The notes under the pieces are model-generated. The model was not told the origin of the DNA. It did not search any database and saw only the letters and a list, made by a program, of their open reading frames with translations. From NCBI RefSeq assembly GCF_003020585.1, contig NZ_PXUE01000008.1:1-64000 (forward strand): 64,000 nt of DNA. The letters are read 5' to 3'. Of this stretch, positions 44,190 to 52,585 are shown one piece after another. The stretch is from Chryseobacterium aurantiacum (GTDB taxonomy: Bacteria; Bacteroidota; Bacteroidia; Flavobacteriales; Weeksellaceae). A program made the translations under genes and the position numbers. Positions within the stretch are counted from its first letter, which is position 1, and the number at the start of each line of letters is the position of its first letter.

Positions 44190-44437
44190 ATCTTTTTTTT
44201 TGGTTTGAGGATGTGAAATTATATTATTTAAAATTGATATGCAAATTATTTTCTAATTTATTTGAATTATTCCTATTTAATGAATGGTTTTATTGATTAT
44301 AAATTAGTTTTATTGGGATTGTATTGAATTTTAACTAATTTCGAAAATTAAATTATTTATTTCACATTTAAGTGTATTTTTAAATGTAAACATTTAATTT
44401 AATTTTAATTTTTATAGAATTTTTTTAATGTAAAACT

Positions 44438-45079
44438 TTAATTAGCAAAGCCGTTTTTGATCGCAAAAACTGCGAGCCCTACACGGGTTTTTAAATCAAG
44501 CTTATCACAAAGCTGATCCCTGTAGCTCTCTACAGTTCTGGGACTGCAGCACATTCGGTCTGCAATTTCTTTATAGCTAAGCTCCGTAACGGTGTATTTC
44601 AAGAATTCTTTTTCACGATCAGATATTTTAACTGTGATTTCAGCTTCCTGATCTTTGTTGAAATTGGAAAATATGATTTTTGAAGCCCATTCCGGGTAAA
44701 AGAAACCATCAGTATCCAGTCTTGTAAGAGCTGTTTCCAGATCTTTCGGATGGGTGTTTTTTAGAAGGTATCCTTTTGCTCCGTTTTTGATCATTTTAAT
44801 CACGCTGTTGTCGTCTCCCTGCATGCTGAGCGCCATTACCTTAATGTTGGGATGGTGTTTGGCAAGCCATGCTGCAGTTTCAAAGCCGTCCATAATAGGC
44901 ATGCTGATATCTAAAAGGATAATATCAGGAATTGAGTTTCCCTCTTCAAATTTTTGAATCAGGTCTTTTCCATTTTCACATACATAGATTACCTCAAATT
45001 CATTAAAGTTATCAATAATCCCTTCAAGAGCCTTGGCAATAAGGATGTGATCATCAACAATTACAATAGATTTTTTCAT
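44438..45079 (-). CDS. NarL/LuxR-family response regulator
   Basis: The 213-residue protein has a receiver domain (DDH at 9-11, phospho-Asp D57 in ILLDISMPIMDG, Lys in YLLKNTHP) and a C-terminal LuxR-type HTH (ISDREKEFLKYTVTELSYKEIADRMCCSPRTVESYRDQLCDKL). It overlaps the kinase gene by four bases (ATGA), so they form an operon. Confidence 0.93.
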   Translation of the reverse strand: MKKSIVIVDDHILIAKALEGIIDNFNEFEVIYVCENGKDLIQKFEEGNSIPDIILLDISMPIMDGFETAAWLAKHHPNIKVMALSMQGDDNSVIKMIKNGAKGYLLKNTHPKDLETALTRLDTDGFFYPEWASKIIFSNFNKDQEAEITVKISDREKEFLKYTVTELSYKEIADRMCCSPRTVESYRDQLCDKLDLKTRVGLAVFAIKNGFAN

Positions 45080-45861
45080 GGTTGTTTTTTTAAAGTGATA
45101 TTGAGGAGCGTTCCTTTATGATCCTGGCTCTCCAGTTTGAAATCGGCACCTATAATTTCTGCCCTGTTTTTCATGTTTGTAAGACCTATTCCATTGAATT
45201 TTGTTTGGGAGGTATCAAATCCGATCCCGTCATCATGAATGTTAAGCTCCCAAAGAATATGTTCGGAAGTATTTAAACTGATAAAAATATTCTTGCATTG
45301 AGAATGTTTTATACTGTTCTGAATAAATTCCTGAGTGATTCTGAGAAGTACATTTTTATGAACAAATCCCAGGTCTAGTTGATTAAAATTGTGTTCAAAA
45401 TTAATCTTGCACTTTTTTAAAGAATTGGTATTGTCTACCTCTTCCTGAATCAAAGTTACAATTTCCTTTTGATTGATGTTGTCATCAGTCAATGTCTTAG
45501 AAAGGCTTCGGAGATCCTGAAGGGATTGGTTGATGATCTGTGAGACCTGATCAATTCTTTCGCTGGCTTCAGGAACTTTATTCTCATAGAGCATCTGTTG
45601 AACATATAAGCTTACCAAGGTTAGTTTCTGGCCAATATTGTCATGAAGCTCCCTCCCGATTTGCTGCATGGTCGCCTGCTGAATCTCCAATTGGGTAGCC
45701 AGAAGTTCTCTTTGATGAATTTCATTTTTCATTTCAATTTCATTCAGATACTCTTTTTTGCGTTGTCTGTAATTTCTGATGTAGATGGCTACAGCCACAA
45801 CAAACATTAAAAAAAATGTATTGAAAAGAATGATCGTAATTAAAAGCTCTGTTTTCCCCAT
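45076..45861 (-). CDS. NarL-type sensor histidine kinase
   Basis: The protein of about 261 residues begins at ATG 45861 (MGKTELLITIILFN); this start overlaps the upstream membrane-protein gene by 22 bases. One N-terminal span (about 6-27) precedes a coiled coil, then HisKA_3 (QIGRELHDNIGQKLTLVSLYVQQ) and a short ATPase domain (NIHDDGIGFDTSQTKFNGIGLTNMKNRA). It lacks a sensing domain of its own, so the 7-TM neighbour may sense the signal. An upstream in-frame ATG at 45933 is less likely. Confidence 0.88.
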   Translation of the reverse strand: MGKTELLITIILFNTFFLMFVVAVAIYIRNYRQRKKEYLNEIEMKNEIHQRELLATQLEIQQATMQQIGRELHDNIGQKLTLVSLYVQQMLYENKVPEASERIDQVSQIINQSLQDLRSLSKTLTDDNINQKEIVTLIQEEVDNTNSLKKCKINFEHNFNQLDLGFVHKNVLLRITQEFIQNSIKHSQCKNIFISLNTSEHILWELNIHDDGIGFDTSQTKFNGIGLTNMKNRAEIIGADFKLESQDHKGTLLNITLKKQP

Positions 45862-46487
45862 ATAAATGAACTTGCAAATAAAAGATACATTACAGCTCCT
45901 GAAATCTGGAAATAAGCAAAATATAAATCCCAAATATTTCTATATTCCCAAAGAAGCGACATGAATGTCATAAATGGGAGGGTTCCAATATAAAAGAGTG
46001 TTATTCCCAGGTTGATATAAAACATTTTGTTTGTGCTGAACTTTAAAATTTCAGATGAATTTACCTGCTTATAGTATTCCATAATAACCAGTACCATTAA
46101 AAAAAGGCATCCAAAAGTATAGTTAAAGGAGTATACTACTTTGTTATTTGAAAAGAATAAAGCATTGGGAATGAATGACAAGAGATAGATGGCAGCAAAA
46201 ATATAAAATAGAGTTGTTTTTTTTAGTGATTTTTTGGCGTACAGCCAATAAAAGAAAATAAACTGTAATGGCATGACAAAATAATTGTAAAACTTAACTC
46301 TATCTATATGAAGAGGTTTTTCAGCCCATTTTACAGCAGATTCACACAAAAAAATAGCAATAAGATATAATGCCAAATACTTCCAATATTGTTTTTTTAC
46401 ACGGTTAAAATAAATAAGAGAAGTTAAAGCAGCAATTCCTTCCCCAACATACATGAATTGTAAGAAAAACTTTTGGAACTCAGTCAT
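45840..46487 (-). CDS. Seven-span membrane protein, unknown
   Basis: The 215-residue protein has about seven hydrophobic spans (for example FMYVGEGIAALTSLIYF, YLALYLIAIFLCES and FGCLFLMVLVIMEYY), with little soluble sequence. The gene overlaps the start of the kinase gene and follows the next gene after a 35-base gap. The pattern suggests it is the sensor or partner of the kinase. I do not recognise a named family. Confidence 0.75.
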   Translation of the reverse strand: MTEFQKFFLQFMYVGEGIAALTSLIYFNRVKKQYWKYLALYLIAIFLCESAVKWAEKPLHIDRVKFYNYFVMPLQFIFFYWLYAKKSLKKTTLFYIFAAIYLLSFIPNALFFSNNKVVYSFNYTFGCLFLMVLVIMEYYKQVNSSEILKFSTNKMFYINLGITLFYIGTLPFMTFMSLLWEYRNIWDLYFAYFQISGAVMYLLFASSFIWGKQSF

Positions 46488-46522
46488 TGTTTATTAATAG
46501 TATAAAATATTTTACAGGGAGA

Positions 46523-47047
46523 TTAGTACTTTTGTGTTTTAGGGTTGCCTGGAGGAGTTAGGGTTCCTTGGTTTTCTCCAAGATCTCCATCGTCATCAGA
46601 AAGCGGTATACCACGTGCGCTTAACGCTAAGTTTTGTTGTGTTAATGAATTGAAATCATAATCCAGTTTTTCTCCCTCTTCACTTTCTTTTTTCAGTGTT
46701 GGAATCATCACCAATGTATGTCTTTCAGAATATTCCTGAGGAACAGGGTGATTTTCCATAATGTCCCAATTTTCAACTTTTGGATAGGCGGCATAATAAA
46801 ATCTGATCCCCAAATCTTCTTCCGTACATTCAGGATTTATCTTGCTTGCTTCCTGTTCTACCAAAGCAATGAAACTTTTTAGCTTAGGAAGGTCAAACCA
46901 AATGGAATGAGCATCTTCTATTCCTAAAGCATTATTGATGGCAGTAAGGTGATTTTGACGATAATTGTCAATAAGAGCTTTAATCAGAGCATTAGACATT
47001 GCTCCTGATCTTTGTTGATCATTTTCGTTAGTAGATTCTGTATTCAT
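46523..47047 (-). CDS. Conserved hypothetical cytoplasmic protein
   Basis: The 174-residue acidic protein has no signal peptide or span. It contains IEDAHSIWFDLPKLKSFIALVEQEASKINP and LGIRFYYAAYPK, which I believe recur in Chryseobacterium proteins of unknown role. It is the first gene of the four-gene set with the 7-TM protein, kinase and regulator, which suggests a joint task. No function is assigned. Confidence 0.75.
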   Translation of the reverse strand: MNTESTNENDQQRSGAMSNALIKALIDNYRQNHLTAINNALGIEDAHSIWFDLPKLKSFIALVEQEASKINPECTEEDLGIRFYYAAYPKVENWDIMENHPVPQEYSERHTLVMIPTLKKESEEGEKLDYDFNSLTQQNLALSARGIPLSDDDGDLGENQGTLTPPGNPKTQKY

Positions 47048-47210
47048 AACTTAGTTTTATCATGGAATATCCATATTACTGCAAATTTCGGAAAAAATAT
47101 GAAAGAAAAACTATTATTAAATAGGGAATTATACCGTTATTTTTACCGTGTTTTTACGGATTGTGTATGAAATTTTTACATTTTTGAAAACGAACCGATG
47201 ATGGGGTCAT

Positions 47211-47234
47211 AAAAAAACCGGAGAAAATCTCCGG
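47211..47234 (-). terminator. Terminator after the GG-leader peptide gene
   Basis: CCGGAGA and TCTCCGG form a stem (47218-47234), followed on the minus strand by TTTTTTT. It starts about 10 bases after the stop. Confidence 0.85.
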
Positions 47235-47243
47235 CTTAATTTT

Positions 47244-47396
47244 TTAAATGCATCCGTATTTTTTTGGATCCCTACAAACCATTCCTGCTGTGCAGCATAG
47301 ACCGGTTGGGCAGTTCCAGTTCTCGTCACACATAATTAAAGCAGAAGCCATTCCGCCATCAATGTTCTTCAACTCGTTTCTTTTTAACTTTTTCAT
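47244..47396 (-). CDS. Six-cysteine GG-leader small peptide (bacteriocin-like/RiPP candidate)
   Basis: This 50-residue gene starts MKKLKRNELKNIDGG: a leader with a Gly-Gly end at 14-15, as in peptides cut by C39 peptidase-exporters. The mature part of about 35 residues has six Cys with spacing C-x5-C-x4-CC-x5-C-x7-C, which fits an inhibitor cystine knot. The core contains CPTGLCC, somewhat like chitin-binding or toxin knots. It has its own terminator, and no exporter or modifying enzyme lies in the window. Chryseobacterium genomes often carry such leaders; the mature role is unknown. A shift of frame would break the Cys pattern, so it is probably real. Confidence 0.75.
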   Translation of the reverse strand: MKKLKRNELKNIDGGMASALIMCDENWNCPTGLCCTAGMVCRDPKKYGCI

Positions 47397-47471
47397 ACTG
47401 ATTTTGTTTTAGTTATTAATTTGTTTGGGAAATAAAGATAATAATATTTCACGATACTTGGATAATTATGT

Positions 47472-47505
47472 AAAAAAATAAGTGCTGTAGAGAAATCTAC
47501 AGCAC
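47472..47505 (-). terminator. Terminator of clpB
   Basis: GTGCTGTAGA (47482-47491) and TCTACAGCAC (47496-47505) form a perfect stem with loop GAAA; the minus-strand transcript then reads TTATTTTTTT. Confidence 0.9.
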
Positions 47506-47549
47506 CTACTTACAAAAATTAATGTATATGAAAAAAACTACTTTATTTT

Positions 47550-50144
47550 TTATTGTTCCGTTGGTCTAAAAACCAATCCGGTTTCTACAAAGTAATCCAG
47601 AGTAATTCTGTCACCATCATTCACATTTCCGGCAAGGATTTCTTTTGACAGTTTATTTAATACTTCCTGTTGGATTACTCTTTTTAAAGGTCTTGCCCCG
47701 AAAGCAGGATCATATCCTTTGTCCATCAGATAATCTACTGCATCCTGAGTGAAAGTCATGATGATATTACGTTTTGATAACATATCATTGAATCCTCTCA
47801 ATTGATACTGAACGATTTTTCCAATTTCTTTCTTTCTTAAAGGTTGGAACAATACCACTTCATCAATTCTGTTTAAGAATTCCGGACGTAAGGTTTGTTT
47901 TAAAAGATCGAAGACTTCAACTTTCGTTTTATCCACAATCTCATCCTGATTCTCGTCAGTGATATTTTCAAAATTCTCCTGAATAAGATGCGAACCTAAA
48001 TTCGAAGTCATGATAATGATTGAGTTTTTGAAATTCACAACACGACCTTTATTATCCGTTAAACGACCATCATCCAAAACCTGAAGCAATGTGTTGAAAA
48101 CATCAGGATGGGCTTTTTCAATCTCATCCAAAAGAACTACCGAATAAGGTCTTCTTCTTACCGCTTCAGTTAATTGTCCACCTTCATCATATCCCACATA
48201 TCCCGGAGGAGCACCTACCAATCTTGAAACACTATGACGTTCCTGATATTCACTCATATCAATTCTGGTCATATTATTTTCATCATCAAATAAGAACTCA
48301 GCTAATGCTTTCGCAAGCTCAGTTTTACCAACTCCAGTTGTTCCAAGGAATAAGAATGATCCAATAGGTTTCTTATCGTCACTTAGTCCGGCTCTGTTTC
48401 TTCTGATAGCATCAGCTACAGCTCCAATGGCTTCATCCTGTCCTACAACTCTGTGGTGAAGTTCGGCTTCCAGATTCAGTAGCTTGTCCCTTTCTGATTG
48501 TAATAACTTCGTGACAGGAATTCCCGTCCATTTTGCAATAACCTCAGAAATATTGTCAGAAGTTACTTCTTCTTTAATAAGCTCATTCTGATGATTTTGC
48601 ATTTCTATTTCAAGCTTTTCGAGTTGTTCCTCTTTTTCACGAAGCTTTCCATACTGGATTTCCGCTACTTTGGCGTAGTCTCCTGTTCTTGAAGCCCTTT
48701 CAGCCTCCAATTTCAGAGATTCAATATCTTTTTTGATCTGGGTAAGATCTTCACTTTTTTGCTTTTCTTTCAACCATTTTGCATTGATCTCATTTCTCTC
48801 TTCAGAAATCTTTGAAATATCTTCTTTTAAATGATCAATTTTGGTTTGGTTGCCCTCTCTTGAGATCGCTGCCAATTCGATTTCCAATTGCATAAGTCTT
48901 CTGTCCAGAACGTCCAGTTCTTCCGGTTTTGAATTGATCTCCATTCTCAATTTAGCCGAAGCTTCATCAATAAGGTCAATGGCTTTATCCGGTAAAAACC
49001 TGTCCGAAATATATCTTTGAGACATTTCCACCGCAGCAATAATCGCTTCATCCTTGATTCTTACCTTGTGGTGAGCCTCATATTTATCCTTGATTCCACG
49101 AAGAATTGAAATAGCAGATTCGGTATCCGGTTCTTCCACCATCACTTTCTGGAAACGTCTTTCCAATGCTTTATCCTTTTCAAAATACTTTTGGTACTCA
49201 TTTAAGGTTGTGGCACCAATAGCTCTCAATTCGCCCCTTGCTAACGCTGGTTTCAGAATATTGGCGGCATCCATTGCCCCATCACCACCTCCGGCACCTA
49301 CCAGAGTGTGAATCTCATCAATGAAAAGAATAATCTGTCCGTCAGACTTGATAACTTCATTCACTACAGACTTTAGACGCTCTTCAAATTCACCCTTATA
49401 TTTTGCGCCGGCAATTAAAGCTCCCATATCCAAAGAGTATAGAGTTTTATCCATTAGGTTCTCAGGAATGTCGCCACTGATAATTCTGTGGGCAATCCCT
49501 TCAGCAATGGCTGTTTTACCTACACCAGGTTCTCCAATAAGGATAGGGTTGTTTTTGGTTCTTCTGGAAAGGATCTGTAAAACCCTTCGGATTTCTTCAT
49601 CACGCCCGATTACAGGATCCAGTTTTCCTTCAGCAGCCAACTCATTGAAGTTTTTAGCATATTTATTTAAAGACTGATAAGTTTCTTCTGAGCTTGCAGA
49701 AGTAGCCTTACTTCCTTTTCTTAATTCTTTAATTCCCCCTTCCAATAGTTTTTTGGTGACTCCCATGTCTTTCAACATTTGAGAAACTTCCGAACTGGTT
49801 TCAATAAGGGATAGCCATAAATGTTCAATCGTTACAAATTCATCACCCATTTTTTTGGCGATATTCGGTGCATCCAGTAGCACCTTATTTGCAGATTGAG
49901 ATAGGTAAATATTTCCTCCCTGTACTTTAGGAAGCTTTTCTAAATTTTCACGATTTCGCTCTCTTACCAAAGTGGCATCTGCTTCAGATTTCTTTAATAG
50001 GAAAGGCGATATATTTTCATCTACCTGAAATATTCCTTCAAGGAGATGTTGAGGTTCAATACTTTGGTTGCCAAGTTCCATGGCCACTTGTTGTGCTGCC
50101 TGGATGGCTTCTTGTGATTTTACAGTATATTGGTTTAAGTTCAT
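47550..50144 (-). CDS. clpB: ATP-dependent disaggregase ClpB
   Basis: This 864-residue AAA+ chaperone untangles aggregates with DnaK. It has the Clp-N domain (about 1-145), AAA-1 with Walker A GEPGVGKT (about 204) and IIGRDEEIRRVLQIL-type start, the ClpB middle coiled coil (about 400-520), and AAA-2 with Walker A GTTGVGKT and arginine-finger NRIDEVVLFQPL. It lacks the ClpP-binding IGF loop expected for ClpA/C, as far as I can see. It is monocistronic, with a strong terminator. Confidence 0.96.
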   Translation of the reverse strand: MNLNQYTVKSQEAIQAAQQVAMELGNQSIEPQHLLEGIFQVDENISPFLLKKSEADATLVRERNRENLEKLPKVQGGNIYLSQSANKVLLDAPNIAKKMGDEFVTIEHLWLSLIETSSEVSQMLKDMGVTKKLLEGGIKELRKGSKATSASSEETYQSLNKYAKNFNELAAEGKLDPVIGRDEEIRRVLQILSRRTKNNPILIGEPGVGKTAIAEGIAHRIISGDIPENLMDKTLYSLDMGALIAGAKYKGEFEERLKSVVNEVIKSDGQIILFIDEIHTLVGAGGGDGAMDAANILKPALARGELRAIGATTLNEYQKYFEKDKALERRFQKVMVEEPDTESAISILRGIKDKYEAHHKVRIKDEAIIAAVEMSQRYISDRFLPDKAIDLIDEASAKLRMEINSKPEELDVLDRRLMQLEIELAAISREGNQTKIDHLKEDISKISEERNEINAKWLKEKQKSEDLTQIKKDIESLKLEAERASRTGDYAKVAEIQYGKLREKEEQLEKLEIEMQNHQNELIKEEVTSDNISEVIAKWTGIPVTKLLQSERDKLLNLEAELHHRVVGQDEAIGAVADAIRRNRAGLSDDKKPIGSFLFLGTTGVGKTELAKALAEFLFDDENNMTRIDMSEYQERHSVSRLVGAPPGYVGYDEGGQLTEAVRRRPYSVVLLDEIEKAHPDVFNTLLQVLDDGRLTDNKGRVVNFKNSIIIMTSNLGSHLIQENFENITDENQDEIVDKTKVEVFDLLKQTLRPEFLNRIDEVVLFQPLRKKEIGKIVQYQLRGFNDMLSKRNIIMTFTQDAVDYLMDKGYDPAFGARPLKRVIQQEVLNKLSKEILAGNVNDGDRITLDYFVETGLVFRPTEQ

Positions 50145-50198
50145 ATTTTATATATTTTTGGTAATGGTTTGTTCAAAGTTTAGCTTTAATAAAACATC

Positions 50199-50228
50199 AA
50201 GAAACTAAATTTTCAGGCTTAGTTTCTT
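50199..50228 (-). promoter_or_regulatory. Perfect inverted repeat upstream of clpB
   Basis: AAGAAACTAA (50199-50208) and TTAGTTTCTT (50219-50228) are 10 bases apart. On the minus strand the repeat lies just before the candidate -7 box TAAACTTTG and touches the -33 place. It resembles the layout of a heat-shock operator but not the CIRCE sequence. Confidence 0.55.
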
Positions 50229-50307
50229 AATGCCATCAATTATTTAATCATTTATTCGATGACTATATCGCAAAAACTGTTCAATTATTAAATTTACAAA
50301 AAAAATA

Positions 50308-50379
50308 GACAAAATTTCCGAATTTACTATTTTTAACGGAAAGTTAACTTGACAAAATTTCCGATTATTCAAAATTTCC
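50308..50379. repeat. TTTCCG array with GACAAAATTTCCGA direct repeats
   Basis: GACAAAATTTCCGA occurs at 50308 and 50351, with CGGAAA (inverse) between at 50337. The TTTCCG/CGGAAA centres are 21-22 bases apart. CAAAATTTCC recurs at 50370. Confidence 0.55.
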
Positions 50380-50515
50380 TCTGAAATTCATGAACAAATA
50401 GTCAGATTTAAAAAAACAACGCCCAACACAATTTTATAAATGAGTGAATTTGTTTAATCACTATGTTAAATTTCAACTTTTTATTAACAGAATAACTACT
50501 TTTGCATTTTTACAG

Positions 50516-51094
50516 ATGGAACTTAAAGAAAAACAAAGGAAAATATTAGACGTAGCAGTAGAGCTTTTCAAAGAGAAAGGCTATATGGGAAGCTCTGTAA
50601 GAGATTTGGCTACGAAGCTTAATATCAAGGCAGCATCACTATATGCACATATCCGTTCAAAGGAAGAAATTCTGGAGTGGGTGTGTTTTGGTATTGCCCA
50701 GGAGTTTTTTGATGAGCTTCAGGAAGTAAAAAATACGAATGTAGTTCCGAGAGAAAAATTAGACTTATTTCTGGATAAACATTTATCGGTCGTCCTTAAA
50801 AACCGTGATGTAACCCATATTTATTCTGTAGAATGGAGACATTTGGAAGAAAGACTTCCCGAATTTGAAGAACTAAGAAAAAATTATCAGCAGGAAGTTG
50901 AAGAATTGATTTCTGAAATTTATAAAGCTGAAAACTGGGAATTAAAGTCACCCTCATTTACTACGAGATTCATTCTTCATACCCTTAACAATTCCTATTT
51001 CTGGTTCAAGAGAAGCAGTGACTCTACAGACGAAATTACTGATGAAATAAGGGAGAAAATACTTTTTGGATTATTAGGGAATCAAAGATCATAG
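50516..51094 (+). CDS. TetR-family regulator, probable repressor of the paa operon
   Basis: The 192-residue protein has a TetR HTH (about 8-50: KILDVAVELFKEKGYMGSSVRDLATKLNIKAASLYAHIRSKEEIL) and a helical ligand domain. The ATG at 50516 is preferred over 50444: a TACTTTTG -7 box lies just upstream, inside the extra segment, and the extra residues do not look native. It lies directly before paaK and so probably senses a phenylacetyl-CoA-type ligand. This is inferred from location; the ligand is not shown. Confidence 0.88.
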   Translation: MELKEKQRKILDVAVELFKEKGYMGSSVRDLATKLNIKAASLYAHIRSKEEILEWVCFGIAQEFFDELQEVKNTNVVPREKLDLFLDKHLSVVLKNRDVTHIYSVEWRHLEERLPEFEELRKNYQQEVEELISEIYKAENWELKSPSFTTRFILHTLNNSYFWFKRSSDSTDEITDEIREKILFGLLGNQRS

Positions 51095-51212
51095 CCTTTG
51101 GCAAAAGGAATTCATTTATACATTTTACATTGTACTTTTTATAAAGATAAAGCAGTTTAGCTAGTATTTCGTTATTTAGAATCATTCAAAATATGATAAA
51201 AGTCATGAAAAT

Positions 51213-51243
51213 TTTGCCAGCTTCCAAAATCTTTTTAAATTTA
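51213..51243 (+). promoter_or_regulatory. Promoter of the paa operon
   Basis: TTTG at 51213-51216, a 19-base spacer and TAAATTTA at 51236-51243 match the Bacteroidetes promoter with one change in the last position. The spacing equals that of the ferritin promoter. The first gene paaK starts 26 bases on. Confidence 0.7.
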
Positions 51244-51246
51244 CAC

Positions 51247-51260
51247 CTAACAAATGTTAG
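51247..51260. promoter_or_regulatory. Perfect palindromic operator candidate of the paa operon
   Basis: CTAACAAATGTTAG is a perfect 6-2-6 inverted repeat that begins four bases after the -7 box. A TetR dimer bound here would block the start of transcription. It resembles, from memory, the CNAACG-type sites of PaaR in Thermus, with changes in the middle bases. Confidence 0.65.
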
Positions 51261-51268
51261 TTAGTTTT

Positions 51269-52585
51269 ATGGATTTTTCAGTTGAATATCTGGAGCTGGG
51301 TCAGTTGAGACAGCTTCAATCTGACCGGTTGATCAGTTTGATCGGTTATCTAGGAGAGAAGTCAGAGTTTTATAAAAGAAAACTTGATGAATTGGAAATA
51401 TCTCCCAGCGATATAAGGTCGATTGAAGATATTACGAAACTTCCGATTACTTACAAACAGGACCTACGAGATAACTATCCGTTTGGTTTATTCACCGTTC
51501 CAAAAAGTGAACTTCAGAGAATTCACTGCTCAAGCGGAACAACCGGAAAGCCAACGGTAGTAGGATATACTAAGGAAGATGTAGATCTTTTTAGTGAAGT
51601 GGTAGCAAGATCTTTATATGCTGCAGGAGCCAGACCGGGAATGCAGCTGCATAATGCTTACGGCTATGGAATTTTTACCGGTGGATTAGGACTTCATTAT
51701 GGAGCAGAAATGCTCGGGATGAGTGTTCTTCCTATTTCCGGGGGAATGACTGCCAGACAGGTTGATCTGATTGTAGATTTTAAACCTGAAGTAATTTGTT
51801 GTTCACCATCTTATGCCCTGACTATTGCTGATGAGTTTGCTAATAGAGGAATATCGGCAGATGAAATTAGTCTTAAATATGCCGTATTGGGTTCAGAACC
51901 TTGGACGGAAATTATCAGAGGCCATATCGAAGAGAAATTGGGAGTACATGCAACCAATATTTATGGTTTAAGTGAAATTATTGGCCCCGGGGTTTCCATG
52001 GAAGACTTTGAAGAAAAAGGAGGTTCCTACATTTGGGAAGATCATTTTTATCCTGAAATCCTGGATCCCATTACCAATCAGCCAGTACCTTTTGGGGAAG
52101 AAGGAGTTCTGGTGGTTACTACTTTAACGAAAAAAGCCATGCCGCTTCTACGTTATTGGACTAATGACATTACCAGCCTTTATTATGATGAAAATGCCAA
52201 AAGAACAATGGTAAAAATGAAACCAATTGTTGGCAGAGCAGATGATATGTTGATCGTAAGAGGAGTAAATGTCTATCCAAGCCAGATTGAAGAGGCGTTT
52301 TCCCATGTAAAAGGAGTAGTTCCTAACTACTATTTGACTCCAATTGAAAAAGAACAAATGTGTGTAGCCCTAGATGTAGACGTAGAAATTGCAGATGATC
52401 TTGTAAAGGCTCAAAAAATAGAAGCAAATACCGATGATTATTTTAATTTTGTCGGAAGCTTCGGAAAAAGTATAGAAAGCGAAATAAAAAAGCGGGTAGG
52501 GATCACCACAAAAGTGAAAATTCATACCCAGGACAGTTTGCCGAAGTGCGAAGGTGGAAAAATTAATAGAATACTAAAAAAATAA
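51269..52585 (+). CDS. paaK: Phenylacetate-CoA ligase
   Basis: This enzyme of about 438 residues activates phenylacetate to its CoA ester with ATP, the entry step of the pathway. The AMP-binding motifs are IHCSSGTTGKPTVVGYT and YGLSEIIGPGVSME, then IVGRADDMLIVRGVNVYPSQIEE and the late Lys region KCEGGKINRILKK. The start at 51269 (MDFSVEYLELGQL) is chosen over an ATG at 51254, which lies inside the operator. It ends one base into the start of paaE (TAATG). Confidence 0.95.
   Translation: MDFSVEYLELGQLRQLQSDRLISLIGYLGEKSEFYKRKLDELEISPSDIRSIEDITKLPITYKQDLRDNYPFGLFTVPKSELQRIHCSSGTTGKPTVVGYTKEDVDLFSEVVARSLYAAGARPGMQLHNAYGYGIFTGGLGLHYGAEMLGMSVLPISGGMTARQVDLIVDFKPEVICCSPSYALTIADEFANRGISADEISLKYAVLGSEPWTEIIRGHIEEKLGVHATNIYGLSEIIGPGVSMEDFEEKGGSYIWEDHFYPEILDPITNQPVPFGEEGVLVVTTLTKKAMPLLRYWTNDITSLYYDENAKRTMVKMKPIVGRADDMLIVRGVNVYPSQIEEAFSHVKGVVPNYYLTPIEKEQMCVALDVDVEIADDLVKAQKIEANTDDYFNFVGSFGKSIESEIKKRVGITTKVKIHTQDSLPKCEGGKINRILKK

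Larger units (their letters stand above)
50145..50515. other. Divergent intergenic region, clpB / TetR regulator
   Basis: About 370 bases carry no gene. They hold a 10-base inverted repeat in the clpB leader side, a TTTCCG array in the centre, and a candidate -7 box TACTTTTG (50497-50504) just before the TetR gene start. No small ORF with plausible content was found. Confidence 0.6.

Noticed and set aside
47519..47560. Short plus-strand frame MKKTTLFFIVPLV
   Set aside because: It is only 13 codons long and its end overlaps the clpB C terminus on the other strand; it looks like chance.
49321..49677. Frame of 118 codons opposite clpB
   Set aside because: Shadow of the conserved AAA-1 domain.
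50199..50228. CIRCE element for HrcA upstream of clpB
   Set aside because: The inverted repeat has a similar plan but not the TTAGCACTC/GAGTGCTAA sequence.
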